Below, one piece after another: positions 37,286 to 51,145 of a stretch of 64,000 nt of DNA. Within the stretch, counting starts at the first letter, position 1, and each line of letters begins with the position of its first letter. The stretch comes from Monarcha castaneiventris obscurior. Lineage: Eukaryota > Chordata > Aves > Passeriformes > Monarchidae. Made by a program: the position numbers and the translations under genes. The notes under the pieces were generated by a model, which saw nothing but the letters and a program-made list of their open reading frames with translations, searched no databases and was not told the origin of the DNA. The stretch is from NCBI GenBank assembly GCA_026261815.1, contig JAMPIT010000350.1:3720001-3784000 (forward strand), given 5' to 3'.

Positions 37286-40200
37286 CACAAGAGGGACAGA
37301 AAATGAGTACAGAGTATCCTGAGGAGAACCAGCTATGAAGGCAAGAGGAAGGAAAAGGGAATGGCTAGAAGGGAAAACCATGGTGGAGAGAATATTTCAT
37401 CAATTTTTGTCCAGGGAAGAAGTACTTCCCCATCACAGAGTGAAACTAGAATGATTGTAATGCATGGCAGCTCATGTTATTGGCCAGGTGGGCTGACCCA
37501 GACTGTGGTGGGGCTGTGACCACTTCCCACTGGTCTCGTACTCTGTCAGAGGGTGTTTCAAATGTTTGCAGCAAGGTAAAGGTTACCTGGGGACTTTTCA
37601 CACTCAATTGTATGTACTGCATGGAGAGGACATCTGCTTTCACCTGGCATCCTCTTTCTCAAAAGCATGACATCAGACCAATGAGTGCTGTGAGCTGCAT
37701 GATGTCTCCCAACCTATCAATGTTTCCCTCAGAATTAGTACATTTGCCCTTCTTAGCTCATTGCCAGTATAGTTTATGGATTTCTGTTGGTCACTGTTTG
37801 GATGGTTTTTTTAGTAGTTTTGTGACAAAACCCAGATACAGGTGAAAGCTGTCGTGCAAAAAGCAGCCAAGCACAACAGGGGAAAGAACCGCATCTCTCC
37901 TCAGTGGCAGGGAGCTTCACTGTAATTCACTGTGCTGCTGCTGAGCTCACAGCTCTCTGCTGGCTTTTTTAACTGCTGCAGGCAAAAGCCAGATCAATCT
38001 GTTTTAGGTGTTTGTTTCATTGTTGTTATTCTGCGCCGTCAGTCACAAAGGCAAGGGACACTCACCCAGAGACAAACAGATGACTGCAATTTATGTCGTG
38101 CCAGATGGGGGTGTGTGATTCAACACTGAGAGGAACTGCCAACCAGAAAGGCCATCATACATCACAGTATCTACATTTTCCATATGATTAAGGTCTGTCA
38201 GCTCTCTGCCAGGCACAAATACCCACAAGCATGGCATCATTTGTATTTTGGAGCCCTTTTCTGCCCATGGAGTTACCATTTTACACCTGAGTACTCCTTG
38301 GAGACCAAAACATGTTATCTGCCTGACTGAGGCATGGAGGAAAACCCCACAGGATTTTGGCACATGTGAACTGTACCTCCTGTTCTCTCCAGGAAATCTC
38401 AGCTGACTAGGACAAATTAAAATTCTGCCACTGTTGCAGGAATTTATGAAGTAAAAATTTAACCCGTGTCTTTAAAATACCAACAAATGTTGGCAAAATA
38501 TTTTTCACACCATAATACTACAGTGTAAAAGTCAATCTGGCTTCCTTTTGACACAGATATAATGGGCTTGATTTGTTCTTCACGCTGTCATTGTACAAGA
38601 GCAATCTTGCTCTTACAGAGAGTTTGCCCCCAGCTGACACTTGAGGAAAGGTGAGATATCTGTGCCCTAAGGGTTCGAGTCAATGGGCTGCCATCCTCTG
38701 AATCTTGAAAAAGACAGATCCCTTTGGTATGGCCCAGAACTAAAGATGTGACCTCCTTGGTAGGGACCAGCAGTCAAGTTCACCCACCATTATGACTTTC
38801 CCACACCACCACGACTCTCTGTGCCTGAGTCTTACTCCAGCAGCTCTGCAGCACAGGAAGATGACAGTGGATATGAAACAACCACGCAGCACATCTGGCC
38901 CTAAAATATATTTGATTTGTAGGTAGGGTTTCTGTCAAATAGGAAATATCTCCACATCTTTTAAAATCCCAAATCTCATCCTCTCTCAACATCAATCACA
39001 AAAATTCTCTGTGTGTTTGTAGTGTTTGTATTAAACTCATTACATGTAAGTATATTTGCAATATTATTTAACATTTTTGGAGTCATTATACTATTTTTTT
39101 AGGTTCTAATTTAATATGTCACTACAGAAAGTGTAATTTTGTATTACCTAATGACCATACTTATTACAATCTGTTTGGTGGAGTGAAAAAAATTCCAGTC
39201 TGTGAGCTGCAATAAATGTTTACAGAGGAACTTCCACTGTCTTTATGAGAGATGCATGTAAAGATGAAGGGAAGCATCTTGTCTTTGCATAGTGGCTGGG
39301 GAGTAGGATCATCTCATACAATTACAGCTATCTCTGGTACGAGCCTAAGTCACCCTAGGTTCCTTTCAGAGTCAATTGAGAGAAGTGGGTATTTTCAAGA
39401 AGTGATTCACTTGACCTATTTGTAGCCATCTATTTTAGGACAAAATGAGAATCCCCCACCCCCCAAGTGCCTATTTCTGTGCATTTACTGTAAAGAGCAG
39501 TGAAGGTACTAGCTGAAGGATAAATCATTGCAGGTTTTTGCTTTTGGCAAAATGAATCAGTGTATCTTTAGATTTTATCTTTACTTATTCTTGGCTCAGT
39601 CCCTAATGTTATAGTAATGCATAGTTTTGGGGCAATATAAGCACACCAAAGACTGCTCTTTTTCGGCCCCTTTTGTCTCTGCCTTTCATGTCTTCATTTT
39701 CTGTTTCTCTTTCCTCTCTGTTGTCTTTCTATGTCTCTTCCTTTTCCCTGCAGCAGCTTCCAGTCCTTTTTTGTTTCCTGAAATTGTGTTCAATGAAATA
39801 ATTAATACAATTCCTTAAAATTTTATTATGACTTTTAAGGCAGTATGCCAGCAGGAGTAATGGGAAGTGAGAGAGTTCATAACTCTCAGAACTCCTGTGT
39901 CAGTCAGGTTTCAAGGTTATCTGGTTATCTTCCCAGTCAGAGGGATGGAAATATGCATCATAAAATAAAAACTTAAGCTGTTCAGAACCTGGACATTACA
40001 GAGCCAGGATATTGCACCAAATATGCTGCATTCAGATAAATGTATTCCAGGGAAGAGCTGCTCAGTGTGTTTGCTTGATAATGTCAATTCCTGAAGACCA
40101 CATTTCACTCATGTGTTTTTACAGTTGCTGTAGTTTGGGTACATGTCTTCCTTTCCCCATTTTTGAGCTGACTGCAGCGAGCCTGGCAGTGTGAACCTTC

Positions 40201-43200
40201 CAGCAGGATTGGGGTTTGCAGCAGCTCTGGGGGTGGGGGGTGGTGGCTGGAAGGTGATGGAGGCTGGAACAGGCATTGGTGGGCTTGCATCCCAGGAGCC
40301 CAGTGAAAGCAGGGACAGCTCTACCTGTCCCACTGAGTCCTGGCTCCAAACTGCATTCCCAGCCCTGGGCTGTGATGCTGAGGTGAGTAGTGGTGCTCCC
40401 TGATACTTTTGGAGTGGGATCTCCTCTCTCCACTAACTCTACTCACTTCTTCGGGACAGAAGATTACTATTTCTGCCTCTGATTTTTTTTCTTGCAAACA
40501 TAGTGGCTTGTTGCTTTTCTCATTTCCAACAAGATTATGCAAAGCCTAGCACAAAGAGATTTATCACCTCATCTTTACAAAATTCTGTTTCTTTCATGTC
40601 TATGGTTCAGTTGTTCCCAGTAGTGCCTGATTTTCTTCCTGTTAGTCATCTTTGTTTTCTTAGCCAGAAAAAAAAGCACTCAAACTTCATAAATTCCAGT
40701 CCTCTAAAATAATAAAACTCTACTATTTGTGTTGTCTTCAATGCAGAGTCGTATGCATGCATTATGCATGTTGCTCTCTCATCAACAGTAAAAGAACCTA
40801 AAGTATTTCAGAAGAAGAAATTAAGAATACAAATGTTGCAGCCCTTTATTACTTCTAAGTCAAAGAAAATTAAGGAAGAGTCGCAATGTTGGTTGAAGTT
40901 TACAGTGACCCATTTCTGTTCCAGAATTTTCTAGCAAAGTTAATTTTACATTGCTAAAATTTTTAACGTGGAATTATTGACAGATACTCAGCTTCTGGTT
41001 GGGCTCACAGATGATATGAGTTGTCTACAGGAAACAGAGATTTCCGTGGAGTGGTTTCTTGTTTCGTGGAAAGCCAGAACTGGTATCTCTGAATAAAATC
41101 CAAAGGGGAAAAGAGAAGTTGACTCAAGACTGACAAGTTTAAATTAGCAGAATTTTCCCTTTGATAAAGTATATATGAGTACTTTACCCATCCATTTCTA
41201 ATTTGTCCCTTGCAACATCAAATCTGCCTCTCTGCCTGTCTCTCACACTTATATTTCTGTTCTACCAGAGATGAGACCTCGCACAGTACAGAGACTCCTC
41301 AGAAGACCTTTCACACCATTTAAAATCCAATTACCCTGAAAATTCTTCTCTTCCCAGCTGTGTCTCAAGTGTTCAGGTTATGATGAAATTGCTCTGCTTG
41401 ATTATAACAGGTACACTTACCTTGCCAATAGAAGAAGAGCTTTTGCCTCTGTTTTATGTACCTGTATATTTATACAAGTCTGAACCAAAAAAGTTACTTG
41501 TTTTGATATTTAATGAGCTGTATTTTTTTAATATAAATAACAGTGAACACAGCAGGACAGGAGAAGATAGGAAAGAAAAAGAGAAAAAATAATTTTGAAA
41601 CATAAAATATTTAAGAGTTACTGGCAGCTGTGGACAAGGAGGAAGCTACCACAGACGGTAGCACAGTGCTTCTGTTACTTATTCTCAGACTTCCTCAAAG
41701 AAGTTGTTTATTTAGGAACTTACTGGTTGTACTAATTTTAGAACAACTCAGATCAAGATTTTAATACCAATGGCAATAAATTCAGTGTTTCTTGTTCATG
41801 TCTCTATAATTTTTTTAATGTGATTTCACATTTTTCTCTTCCGTTTTCAAATCTTGTCTGCATTAAGCCATTTTAATGCTTTTGTGGTAAGTAAATATTA
41901 ATTTCTGCTATATGATGAACTGAATGGGGTAGCACTCTAATGCCATGCACTTTTTCTTAGTTTTCACCTGCAAGGAGTTCAAGGTGCTTCTTGAAATCTA
42001 GCTAAGTGTTTGGCATTTGAGGTAGTATGGGTGTTTTCAATGTTAACCTGCTTCCTTCTGCTGCAACGCATTTGCTTTGTGTTGCATTTGTGTCCAGTAA
42101 ACAAAGCAATTGCTCTTTAACATTTTTGACGCCTTGTTCATGCTGAGTCATGTAAAGCATTAAACTGTTGCCAGGGGATGGAAAATATCACACTTGAAGA
42201 CAAACCATGTGCATGAGGGAAAAACCATGCCATCAGTTTGAGATTATACAGCAGGCATACATTTTACTTCATGGTAAGAATAGGGAAAGATATTTTGCAG
42301 AAACTTTGCATTGTGCACAGATCAGTACTAAAAATAGTTTGAACCAACTATATTAGCACTTTCACCTCTCTAGAATCAAAATCTCATTGCTTTGCAGAAG
42401 CATCTGTGGTTTAGCTTTAGCTGAATCTTATTACTGAAGAATGAAGTGAAAAACTGACTTCATAGAAAACTGTACCAGTGGCCTTAACTACAGCATTTAC
42501 TCTCTTTACAAACCAGGCACTCGGCTGCACCACTGCAGTGAGTGCTAAGATTTACTTTGTCTTTTTAAAAGAAATATTCCAAAAAGAATTGGTCTTAATA
42601 ACAAAATGTTCAATTCTTTCAGGATTTTAATGGCACTTTACTGTAAAAATATGTGGCATATTTGTTTATCTATCTAAGGAGACAAGTTTTTTTAAACATT
42701 ATTCTCCTAGCAGCAAATGTTGGTGGATAGAATTTATTTCTGCATCACTACAAGCAGTAAAATTTTGGTTATGTCAGTATGTAACTTGCTTGTGCATTTA
42801 TTTTCTTGTAAAAGATTTTGAGATTGATTAACCCAGAGCTGAATTCAAAGAAGTCCTGAGGATTTCTGCAAGGTGCTGAGCACCTCAGCCTGTATCAGCA
42901 AGGATGAAAACTATTGGATTTGGGCAACACTGCTCTCAGCTCCCTGCTGAAACCATTCTTTGTTCAAGCTTACTCACATTACAAATATTTGCTTTGTATT
43001 TGCTTGCAACTCACCTTGACAAGTTTGGAATGAAACATGCTGCAAAAGTGAAATACTAATGTTATGGAAAGCACATTGCAACCCACCTCCCCCCAGGCGT
43101 GTGACTCTCCCACAGTAGCCTACCTTTTTTGGACCTTTTTGCATAAAATATGTTGATATGAAAGAGAACTTGAGAATCCATTAGGCATCTTCCATGGAGA

Positions 43201-46200
43201 AAAGGAATGGTCTTTTTTCCTATATTTTCCTTTTTTCGTTTGTTCATCTCCTCCCACTCCCCCTCAGCAGAACAATTTAGCAAGGTTCCAACTCAAGATT
43301 CTGAAGCTGAAATCACACATATAGATATATATTTGTTTCTAGTTATGGCACCATTACAAAATACATTTATTTAATAACTCTTAGTGCAAAGCTTTCCTAT
43401 TAGTATTCACACTAATCTTTGCATAGAAACATTCCTCTGGGAACCGTCTGTTTTGCAAAGGGCACAAAAAACTGTGGAATAGGAAATGGTGGTATCCTGA
43501 TGCTGAGTAACATCAGCAAGAGCGACAGTGCTGAATAGCAGAAGCACTCATATTTGAAAGTTGTGTTCCTTTACCAAAACAAAGTGGCAGGAACTAATTT
43601 GGCAGGAAAATAATTTAACTTTATATTTGCCTGTAGTCTTGTTCTAAGGAGCCAAGTGAAAGTGAAGAATGAGGTTAAGAGATCAATTAAATTTTCAAGG
43701 ACGAAAGGTACAAGAGGAGAATGAAAGGAACAGAAAAGTGGATTCTGATCTGACACTAAAACTTAAGTCACCATATTTTGCATTGCTTTCAAATATTTCT
43801 CCAGAATATTAGGAATGTTTTTACACAAGTATCCACGAACATCAGCAGGTTAGGTAGCTGAACATCTGGAAAGGGTTCTGAACGTTATTAAGTACATAAA
43901 ACTGCTATGCACTACTAGGCAGAGAAACTGAAGTTCATGTTGAGGATACATGTGATGAAAGAGGCTGGGACAGTCATTCTAAGGAGCCATGTACATTGCA
44001 TTTTACTGCTTGAAGAAGTTGCTTTCACAACAAGATTATCTCTTGGTGAAATAGAGTAGGTTTTATTACAGTAGATTTTATCTAGATGCTCAATAGGATC
44101 TTTCATTTGGACAGCCTTTTGGCTGACTCAGTGTTCGTGAATAATATCCTGTAGGTAGATATAGTAGATAATTTTTATTTGCTCAGGCAGTATCTAAATG
44201 GTTTCTTATCATCTACATCTATAGGTATAAGCATGTTCTTTCTCTTCCTCTCCTGTTACTAAAACTATACAAAAGTAAAACCTCTTTATTCCTTTTTGGG
44301 CTTCATGGGAGTAAGACTTTACAGAGAATTAAAGAATTCAAAGAAGCTTCCAAGAGGAACTCCTCCCACTCCTTATATGATACAAAGTTTCACTTTTCAA
44401 CAAGTCTGGGTAAAATATTGTGGGATTTCCTGTCATTAAGATAAAATAGAAAAAGGTAATCTAATCAGACAAGATGTCAGTGTGAATTAATCTTAGACCA
44501 GTTGCTAAGGTACATTGGTGGCAATGATTTACGTTTTGGAACTTTAAATTGGAAAACATCTGGTGGAAGGTGTCAGTTTGTGAAGCGATGAAATACAGCA
44601 AAAGTGTGTAATGTTTGTGGAAAGGACCAGCTTGCTCCGAGAAGACAAAAGAAGCTGCAGTAGGACACTCTGTGCCATGTGCACTGGCTTGGCCTCCTGT
44701 GGTAGAACCCCACTGTCCTGCTCCCAGCCAGGTCCTGGGGAGCTGCTGCACAAAGCCCTCCTCACACAAGCTCTGCTGCAGGCTGGTCACCTCCCAGATG
44801 CTGTGCAGCACTGCTTGCCTTGGAAAACTGCTCCAACAGATCAGGTTCAAACCTAGTCAAGCACCTAGCACCTGGCCAGTGCTTTGTGATCACCCTGATT
44901 TTCCAGGACTTGCCTGCTAACTCCTTGCTTTTGCTTCCTGAGTTGCTACACGCTTTGCTGGTGCTGCTGAGAACCACAGGGCTGCCTGGAGTGTGCTGTG
45001 TGAGAGACCACCAAAGGGAATTTCTACAAGCAAGTCAGAGCACTGGGAGAGACATGAGGGGCATGGTACATCCTGGGCATCAACTCTGCCTCTCCTTGGG
45101 AGAAAAGGCAGTCCTAGTAGATAGATCAGGAAATTTGAGAGTCCTGGTTTAATTCAGCCTCTGTCTGGAACATAAGAAGCTCTTAAAGCTCTTGGCATTT
45201 TGGATCCTCCTGTTGTATGAAGAGTGGACAGAGCTCCTTCAGAAGTGTGGAAAACATATCTATTTGAACCCCTGCTATGATACCGAAGGATGCTTGAAAG
45301 CAAATTGGATTTAATTCTGTATGTATGTACCATTGTATTTTCTTTGGATTAGATCTGCTGATGACATTGATATCCTTACAAAAAAAACTGCTTACAGCAG
45401 GAAGTATCTCTGGGATAAATATGTTTGCAAGAGTGGAAACAAACTGGCTTTCTGTAGGGAGCTGTTCTATAAATAGTGGCTTGACCAAGCTGTGAAGACA
45501 GCTGGGGTGAGGTAACTCTAGACCGTGTAAGATGCCCATCAGCATCTTCCTGTTTTAGTGTTTTAAATGAATTTGGATGAGGTTTGTAGGTAACTCTGAG
45601 GCAGAACTTATGCCACCTCTGCTACCTGGTGTCCTCAGGTAAAATACACAGAACACAGAAGACATGCTGATCAAGAAGAGGTTCAGTTTACCTCACCCAG
45701 CGCTGAATTCAGTAAATCTGCCTCTCTGTGCAAGTGGAATGGAAATAAGAGATTTTGAGTGCTGTGCTACAGTTTTTCTTCTGCAGTTTATAAATTTTTA
45801 GGTCTGAATGTTTAGCCGGCTGAGTGTTCATTCTAGATAATCAGTTAAAGTTGTATGCCATCACTTCTCCCTGAGGTTTGCAATCTCAATTTGACCTAAT
45901 CATCTGAGTCAGAGCACTGTTATTTGGGCATTCTTATTTTTCTCACTCCATCAGTGGTATAATTCACCTTATTTTTTTTTTTGGTGTGTGGAATAGTGAT
46001 GATGCCAATATAACATAGCTCTTTCCACAGCCCTGACATCGAGTTTTGATCCTATTTTGGCAAGTTAGTATAGTGAAATCCCTGAATTTACAAATGGATC
46101 TGAGGCTGTCCATTCATGTTTCAAGCCAATTCACCCTGAATAAAGTTGGCTTGAAGTTAGATTAGGCAACAAGGAATTCCTGATTCTGCTATTGATCTGC

Positions 46201-47349
46201 TAGGTAGTGTGAGTCTCGTGGTAGGTCACCAGTGCTTTGTTTGCTTTTCTCATCCATGAGAACAAAAGCCCTAAAAGGGTGTGAAGGGTGACAGATTCAA
46301 GGCATTTTATGAGTATTAAGACACAGATTCTTCTGCTTTCATTACACAATATCTCTCTCATCTTGCAGGGTAAAATAGATTCATTACTGCTTCAGTAATA
46401 TGTCTTGTAACACGATGGACTCAAACATAACCTGATGACTAGTACAACCTAAATCAATGTGCATTTGCTGCACCTTGCACATAAACTATATTTCTGAGTA
46501 GTTGAAATATAGAATTGATTTGTTCTTTGAGCCAGCTGTAATTGAACAGATCATTAATGACGAATGGCAGAATGCCCCAGCCATCCTTCCAGGCACTACT
46601 CCAGATGGAAGTCATTGGATAAAGAACAGGAAGGTTTGGCAGAACGTGAAAAAGGAATAAATTCGCTACACATCATTCATTTTGCCCGACTGCAATAAAG
46701 TAATTGTAACACAATGTTGTCACAGGATAACGGTCTCCTGCTGCTTTAGAAATGCTTTGCAAAACAGATGTTTACTTTCTCTGTGGGAGACATTGATCCC
46801 GTGACAGCAATCTTTTCTATTAAAGGAAAAATAAGCACTTATAGGTTCAGCAGTACTATAAAAAGATTATTATAAAAAGCCATATAATGTAATAGGTGAA
46901 ATGATACAAACTATATATCTGATATATGTGATATGTGCAACTAACGCCTAAGTGGGATTAATATACTAATACTTTCAGCAGATTTGAAACCAACACTTTC
47001 TCACCAAAGGCAGATAGGACAATGCAATGCACTATGATGAAGTTGTTTTTGTTATTTTAGTCTTCCAAGGCTGTGTGAGCTGCAGAAAAACAGCATTTGT
47101 GAATAAAAATATTATCAAAACTCTAGCTTATAATGTCTGATGAGAAATGCATAGATAATAACAAATAAATAAAAATAATGAATAATTACCAATAAACTAA
47201 CAGATTGTAAATAATGGAAATTAAAGACCATGCATTTTCTGTCAGGACTGAACTCAGTATTGTGAATTCTGCTCATTAGCACTAAGATAAAAATGTGATA
47301 ATATATAGAAAATGGCAAAACATTTGCAATTTTCAAAATATTTTTCTTA
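37286..47349. other. Intergenic DNA, no gene recognised
   Basis: Ten kilobases without a supportable gene. Most of it is AT-rich. A G+C-richer island at about 44640-45110 holds several overlapping frames of about 100-130 codons on both strands, none recognised. A short G run at 40229-40250 and a C run at 39449-39464 are simple sequence. Confidence 0.55.
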
Positions 47350-48004
47350 GAGTCACAGAGTCACAGTATCATTTAGGTTGGAAAAGACCTCTAAGATCAT
47401 CAAGTCCAACCTTTGACAGATCATCACCTTATCAACTAGACCGCAGCACTAAGTGCCACATCCAGTTTTTTTTTTAAACACTTCCAGTGATGGTGAATCC
47501 ATCAGCTCCCCGGGCAGCCCAATCCAATGCTTAACCACCCTTTCTGTGAAAAAAATTCTTCATGATGTCCAGCCTGGATCGCCACTGGCACAGCTTTAGG
47601 CTATGTCCTCTCATCCTGTCACTTGTTGCCTGGGAGAAGAGACCAACCCCCACCTGGCTCCAGCTCCTTTCAGGCATAGAGAGTGATAAGGTCACCCCTG
47701 AGCCTCCTTTTCTCCAGGCTAAACACCCCCAGCTCCCTCAGCTGCTCCTCACAGCACTTGTGCTCCAGACCCTTCCCCAGCTCCGTTGCCCTTCTCTGGA
47801 CACGCTCCAGCCCCTCAATGTCTTTCTGGCAGTGAGGGGCCCAGAACTGAGCACAGGATTGGAGGTGTGGCCTCAGCAGTGCCGAGTACAGGGGGACGGT
47901 CACTGCCCTGCTCCTGCTGGCCACACCACTGCTGATCCAGGCCAGGTGCCATTGGCTTTCTTGGCCACCTGGGCACAGCTGGATCATGTTCAGCCAGCTG
48001 TCTA
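47350..48004 (-). mobile_element. CR1 LINE fragment with ORF2 C-terminus and 3' end
   Basis: The tail is at 47350 (AGTCACAGAGTCACAGTATC on +), followed by GGTTGGAAAAGACCTCTAAG. The - strand frame 47670-47987 is open for about 105 codons and reads [20 protein letters not shown], then [17 protein letters not shown] and [14 protein letters not shown], the C-terminal region of CR1 ORF2. It is the same subfamily as 32177-32960. The 5' end is truncated near 48004. This is the CR1 copy closest upstream of GUCY1A2, about 2.5 kb before the CpG island. Confidence 0.96.
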
Positions 48005-50559
48005 ATGAGAAGAGTAATTATGTATTAGAAATTGCAGAAGAATTAAAAGAACTCAATTTTTTTCTGAAGTGTCTGCAGTACACGTGGGACACATTGCACT
48101 CTTGTAGTATGACACTGCTTTACTGAACCTTATGTGTTTTACAGACATTCTGCTATCCATCCAATAATGTGCCAACTGCACTTTTGGGCTAAGGAGACTT
48201 GTATAAAAGAAGAACTTTTGTTCTCTTATCTGCTGTACATGCCCATGTCTATGGGTTCTCAAAAGCATTTGACTGTCAGATGAAGCAGCCCCTGTGGTAT
48301 TTAGCTTTTGCCAAGATTGTGTCTGGATCAGGAGAAATAAAATGGGAATAATTAACTAGGGACTGAATGACTTGTTTGCTCACCAGACTCACCTCCAGGA
48401 TCTGCATCATCTTGGATGCTCTGCTGTCCATTTCTATTTAGCTTGAGACAATTTATGATGGTGTTTGGTAGTTTTCCAGCCGATTCCTCTATCTGGTTCT
48501 TCACATCATGAATCCCAAACAGAGTTGCAGTATGCAGACTACTGGTGTCTTTAGTAGCTGGATCGGGCAGGTATGAGGCTTACCTTCACAAGCTTTACAG
48601 GTTGTATCTAATCAGACTAGCAAATGCATAGCAACACTGCATCTGGGATCACTCAAAGATCTGCTTCAGCTGAAGAAAAGAATATTTGAATGGCCTTTTT
48701 ACTAAGTTGTGAACTTCATTATTGGAAAATGTCTTTTACATTCTTGAAGAGTTGGTTTGGTTTACAAGTACATTTGGTTATAATAGTCCTGACCCCAGGA
48801 AGTCACTGAGGCAAAGAATTTTCCTTTCCACTTCAGGATCACTATATTATAGAAATAAAAGGAATATGGCCATGAGGAGCATGAGGAAAGTAATTTTTAA
48901 AGCTGCAAGCTTTAAAGAAGCACTGTCAAATGCTACCAACAAGTTGCACTGGGAAGTGCTACTTTAAACTTCAAGAAAAAGAGGAAACTGAAGACCTAAA
49001 ATGTGTCATTTTTGTCATGTTGAAACCCTTTTCTCTAGTGCTGAATAAAATGCAAATTGCCTCCAAGTAAGTTGCTTACCCTACAGCTGAAGTTCTGCAC
49101 ATGGAACCAGTTGACACTTTGGTATTTTAGCAGTTTAGAACTTATAAATATGTATTTGCATTTTCCATGCTAAACTACGTGGATCTTACCCAGTTGTCAC
49201 TGTCACTGCATCAGCCAGGAAACCAGTGGTAGTTTGCTTCAGTGAGGACTGTATGAAATGGTCTATGAGAAGGAAGTAAATTAAATGGAAACTAGAGCAT
49301 GTGAAGAACGTTAACATCTTAGCACAGAGTTCCCTGTGCTAGGGATGATGTTTAGCACCAAAGGACACCTTCCAGACCCCTTAATTCCTGAGTCCTCTCA
49401 ATGGAGGGAGCTTGGCCTGAGGCCCAGCAAGTGCTTGTTCAGCAGGTCTCAAAGAATCTGTGAAAATGAGGATTTCTTTAGAGGGAAGAAGAAAAAAGGC
49501 AGAGTGACTGTTTCACCTCCCTACACTCTGATACTGATGAATATCGTTAATCACTTAAGGAGGAAACACAGAGGAGGGCAATAGATCTGGAGGTTCATGT
49601 GTGAATTACTTGCATGTAAAGCCATGTCTGATTCACGTCCTAGGGCTGCCGAGGGCATCACCAGGACTGCAAAAAGAAATTCTGTGCATTCCAAGTGTAA
49701 TATTTCATACTGCAACAGAAGGTAGTATGGAACACTCTGGCTTTACTACACATCCTTTCAAGCCACAGGCTTCAACCATCAGACTTCATATATATTTCTA
49801 CTGAAAAAAAAAAGACACTATGTGAGTCAAGAGAATCAGATGAGAACACTGAAAGCAATGTCCTGCAAGGGTTGTCGTGCCCCAATTAAAAGCAGCATGC
49901 TTAGCCATAGACCTATGCCCCCTCTGAGAGCAGACACTGGCTTGCGCTGCCTGGGGCCATGCTCAAAAGCTCCTTCATACCTGTGGAAATTTCCCTAGTT
50001 TCCTCAGTGAGTTCTTGTTTAGGCTGCATTCAGACATTTAAAAGGATAAGGTTGTAAAACATGTCATAATACAGGGAAAAGATAGAGTAGAAACTTAATC
50101 TTAAAATCATTGCCTTTTAAAATAAGTTTTGTTTGAACAAAGGGAAAGTAATGACAAGCTGTCTTCCTTGATGGTAGGACGAACCACTTCAGCTGAGATC
50201 ACATTTCCTTGGAGCATTTTCGCTGAGAAGAACTACATGGGGTTATCACTATTGGCATGAATCTCTCAAGGTGTCTTTAAACTGACAGCACGGGTAGGGA
50301 AAGTTGGGAAGGAGACACGTTGCATGTCATCCGGGATCGAAGCTCTTCTTTGGGTCCTCTAATCCAGTCCTTTCTCCCCTTGCCAGGGCTGTAGCAGGGA
50401 AATGAATTTCGTTCCTTTGCTGTTTTGGACACGACTTACAGTGTTAACGAGAGCAGTGCTTGCACAAAGACCACAACTTTTGCTTCTGAAAGCTGATAGC
50501 CGGCATCCTGCCTTCCCAGTTTTGAAAACGATTTATTTCCTAAGCTTCAGCTTCCCTAA
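48005..50559. other. Upstream flank of GUCY1A2, no gene recognised
   Basis: AT-rich flank between the last CR1 and the CpG island. Enhancers could lie here, but none can be recognised by reading. G+C content rises sharply at about 50570. Confidence 0.5.
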
Positions 50560-50987
50560 TGTCATTTAAAAAGTTCGCTGGCGGGGAGGGCTGGCCGGGA
50601 GCGCGGACCGGCTTCCCCGGGCGCCGGAGCTGCCAGGGAGCTGTCCAGCACCGCGGCGGGACTGGCGGCGGCGGCGGGGCCGGGGCGGCAGCACCGGGAG
50701 GGCACCGGGATCGTCCCCAGTGCCCCCAAGGGCACCGCCGCTCCCCGCGGAGCCGTGCGGGGGTACCGGGCCGCCTCCCCGCTTCCCCTTATTCCCGCTT
50801 CCAAGCGCCGGGCGCAGAGCGGAGAGCCCTTGCCGCCCTCCCGGCAGCCGGCAGCGGCGGGAGCTGGGGCTGCGCGCCGGCCCTGCCCCCGGCCCGCCCC
50901 GCCGGCGCTGGGAGCATCCCCCCGGCCCGGGCCAGCGGGGCCGGCGGCGGCCGCGGCGAGCGGGGCCGGGCGCGACAGGCGGCGAGC

Positions 50988-50997
50988 GGGGCGGGGG
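50988..50997 (+). promoter_or_regulatory. GC box (Sp1/KLF-type)
   Basis: GGGGCGGGGG fits the consensus of Sp1/KLF factors. It lies about 400 bp before the start codon, inside the CpG island. Such motifs are common in any G+C-rich sequence, so occupancy is inferred only. Confidence 0.4.
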
Positions 50998-51003
50998 AGG
51001 CGG

Positions 51004-51025
51004 GAGGAGGAGGAGGAGGAGGGGG
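51004..51025 (+). repeat. GGA trinucleotide run
   Basis: Seven consecutive GGA/GAG units run into GGGGG within the presumed proximal promoter. GGA runs can form G-quadruplexes and are bound by zinc-finger factors. It is likely to vary in length between individuals. Confidence 0.8.
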
Positions 51026-51041
51026 AAAGGGCTCCAAACAA

Positions 51042-51047
51042 CACGTG
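51042..51047. promoter_or_regulatory. CACGTG E-box
   Basis: A palindromic CACGTG E-box (context ACACGTGATC) sits about 350 bp before the start codon. USF, MYC/MAX and TFE/MITF factors bind this core. It stands out in a stretch otherwise made of G+C-rich simple sequence. Use as a binding site is inferred. Confidence 0.4.
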
Positions 51048-51087
51048 ATCCCCGCGGAGCAGCGAGGGAGCCGGGGGAGGGGAGAGC

Positions 51088-51096
51088 GGGGCGGGC
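51088..51096 (+). promoter_or_regulatory. GC box (Sp1/KLF-type)
   Basis: GGGGCGGGC, a second GC box about 300 bp before the start codon. Same caveat as the upstream GC box. Confidence 0.35.
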
Positions 51097-51145
51097 GGCC
51101 GAGGCAGAGGAGGGCAGCAGCCGCCGCGGTTGCCGCCGCCGCCTC

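Noticed and set aside
40744..40772. ATGCAT-rich palindromic stretch
   Set aside because: Short overlapping ATGCAT words form the palindrome. Low-complexity chance is the simplest explanation.
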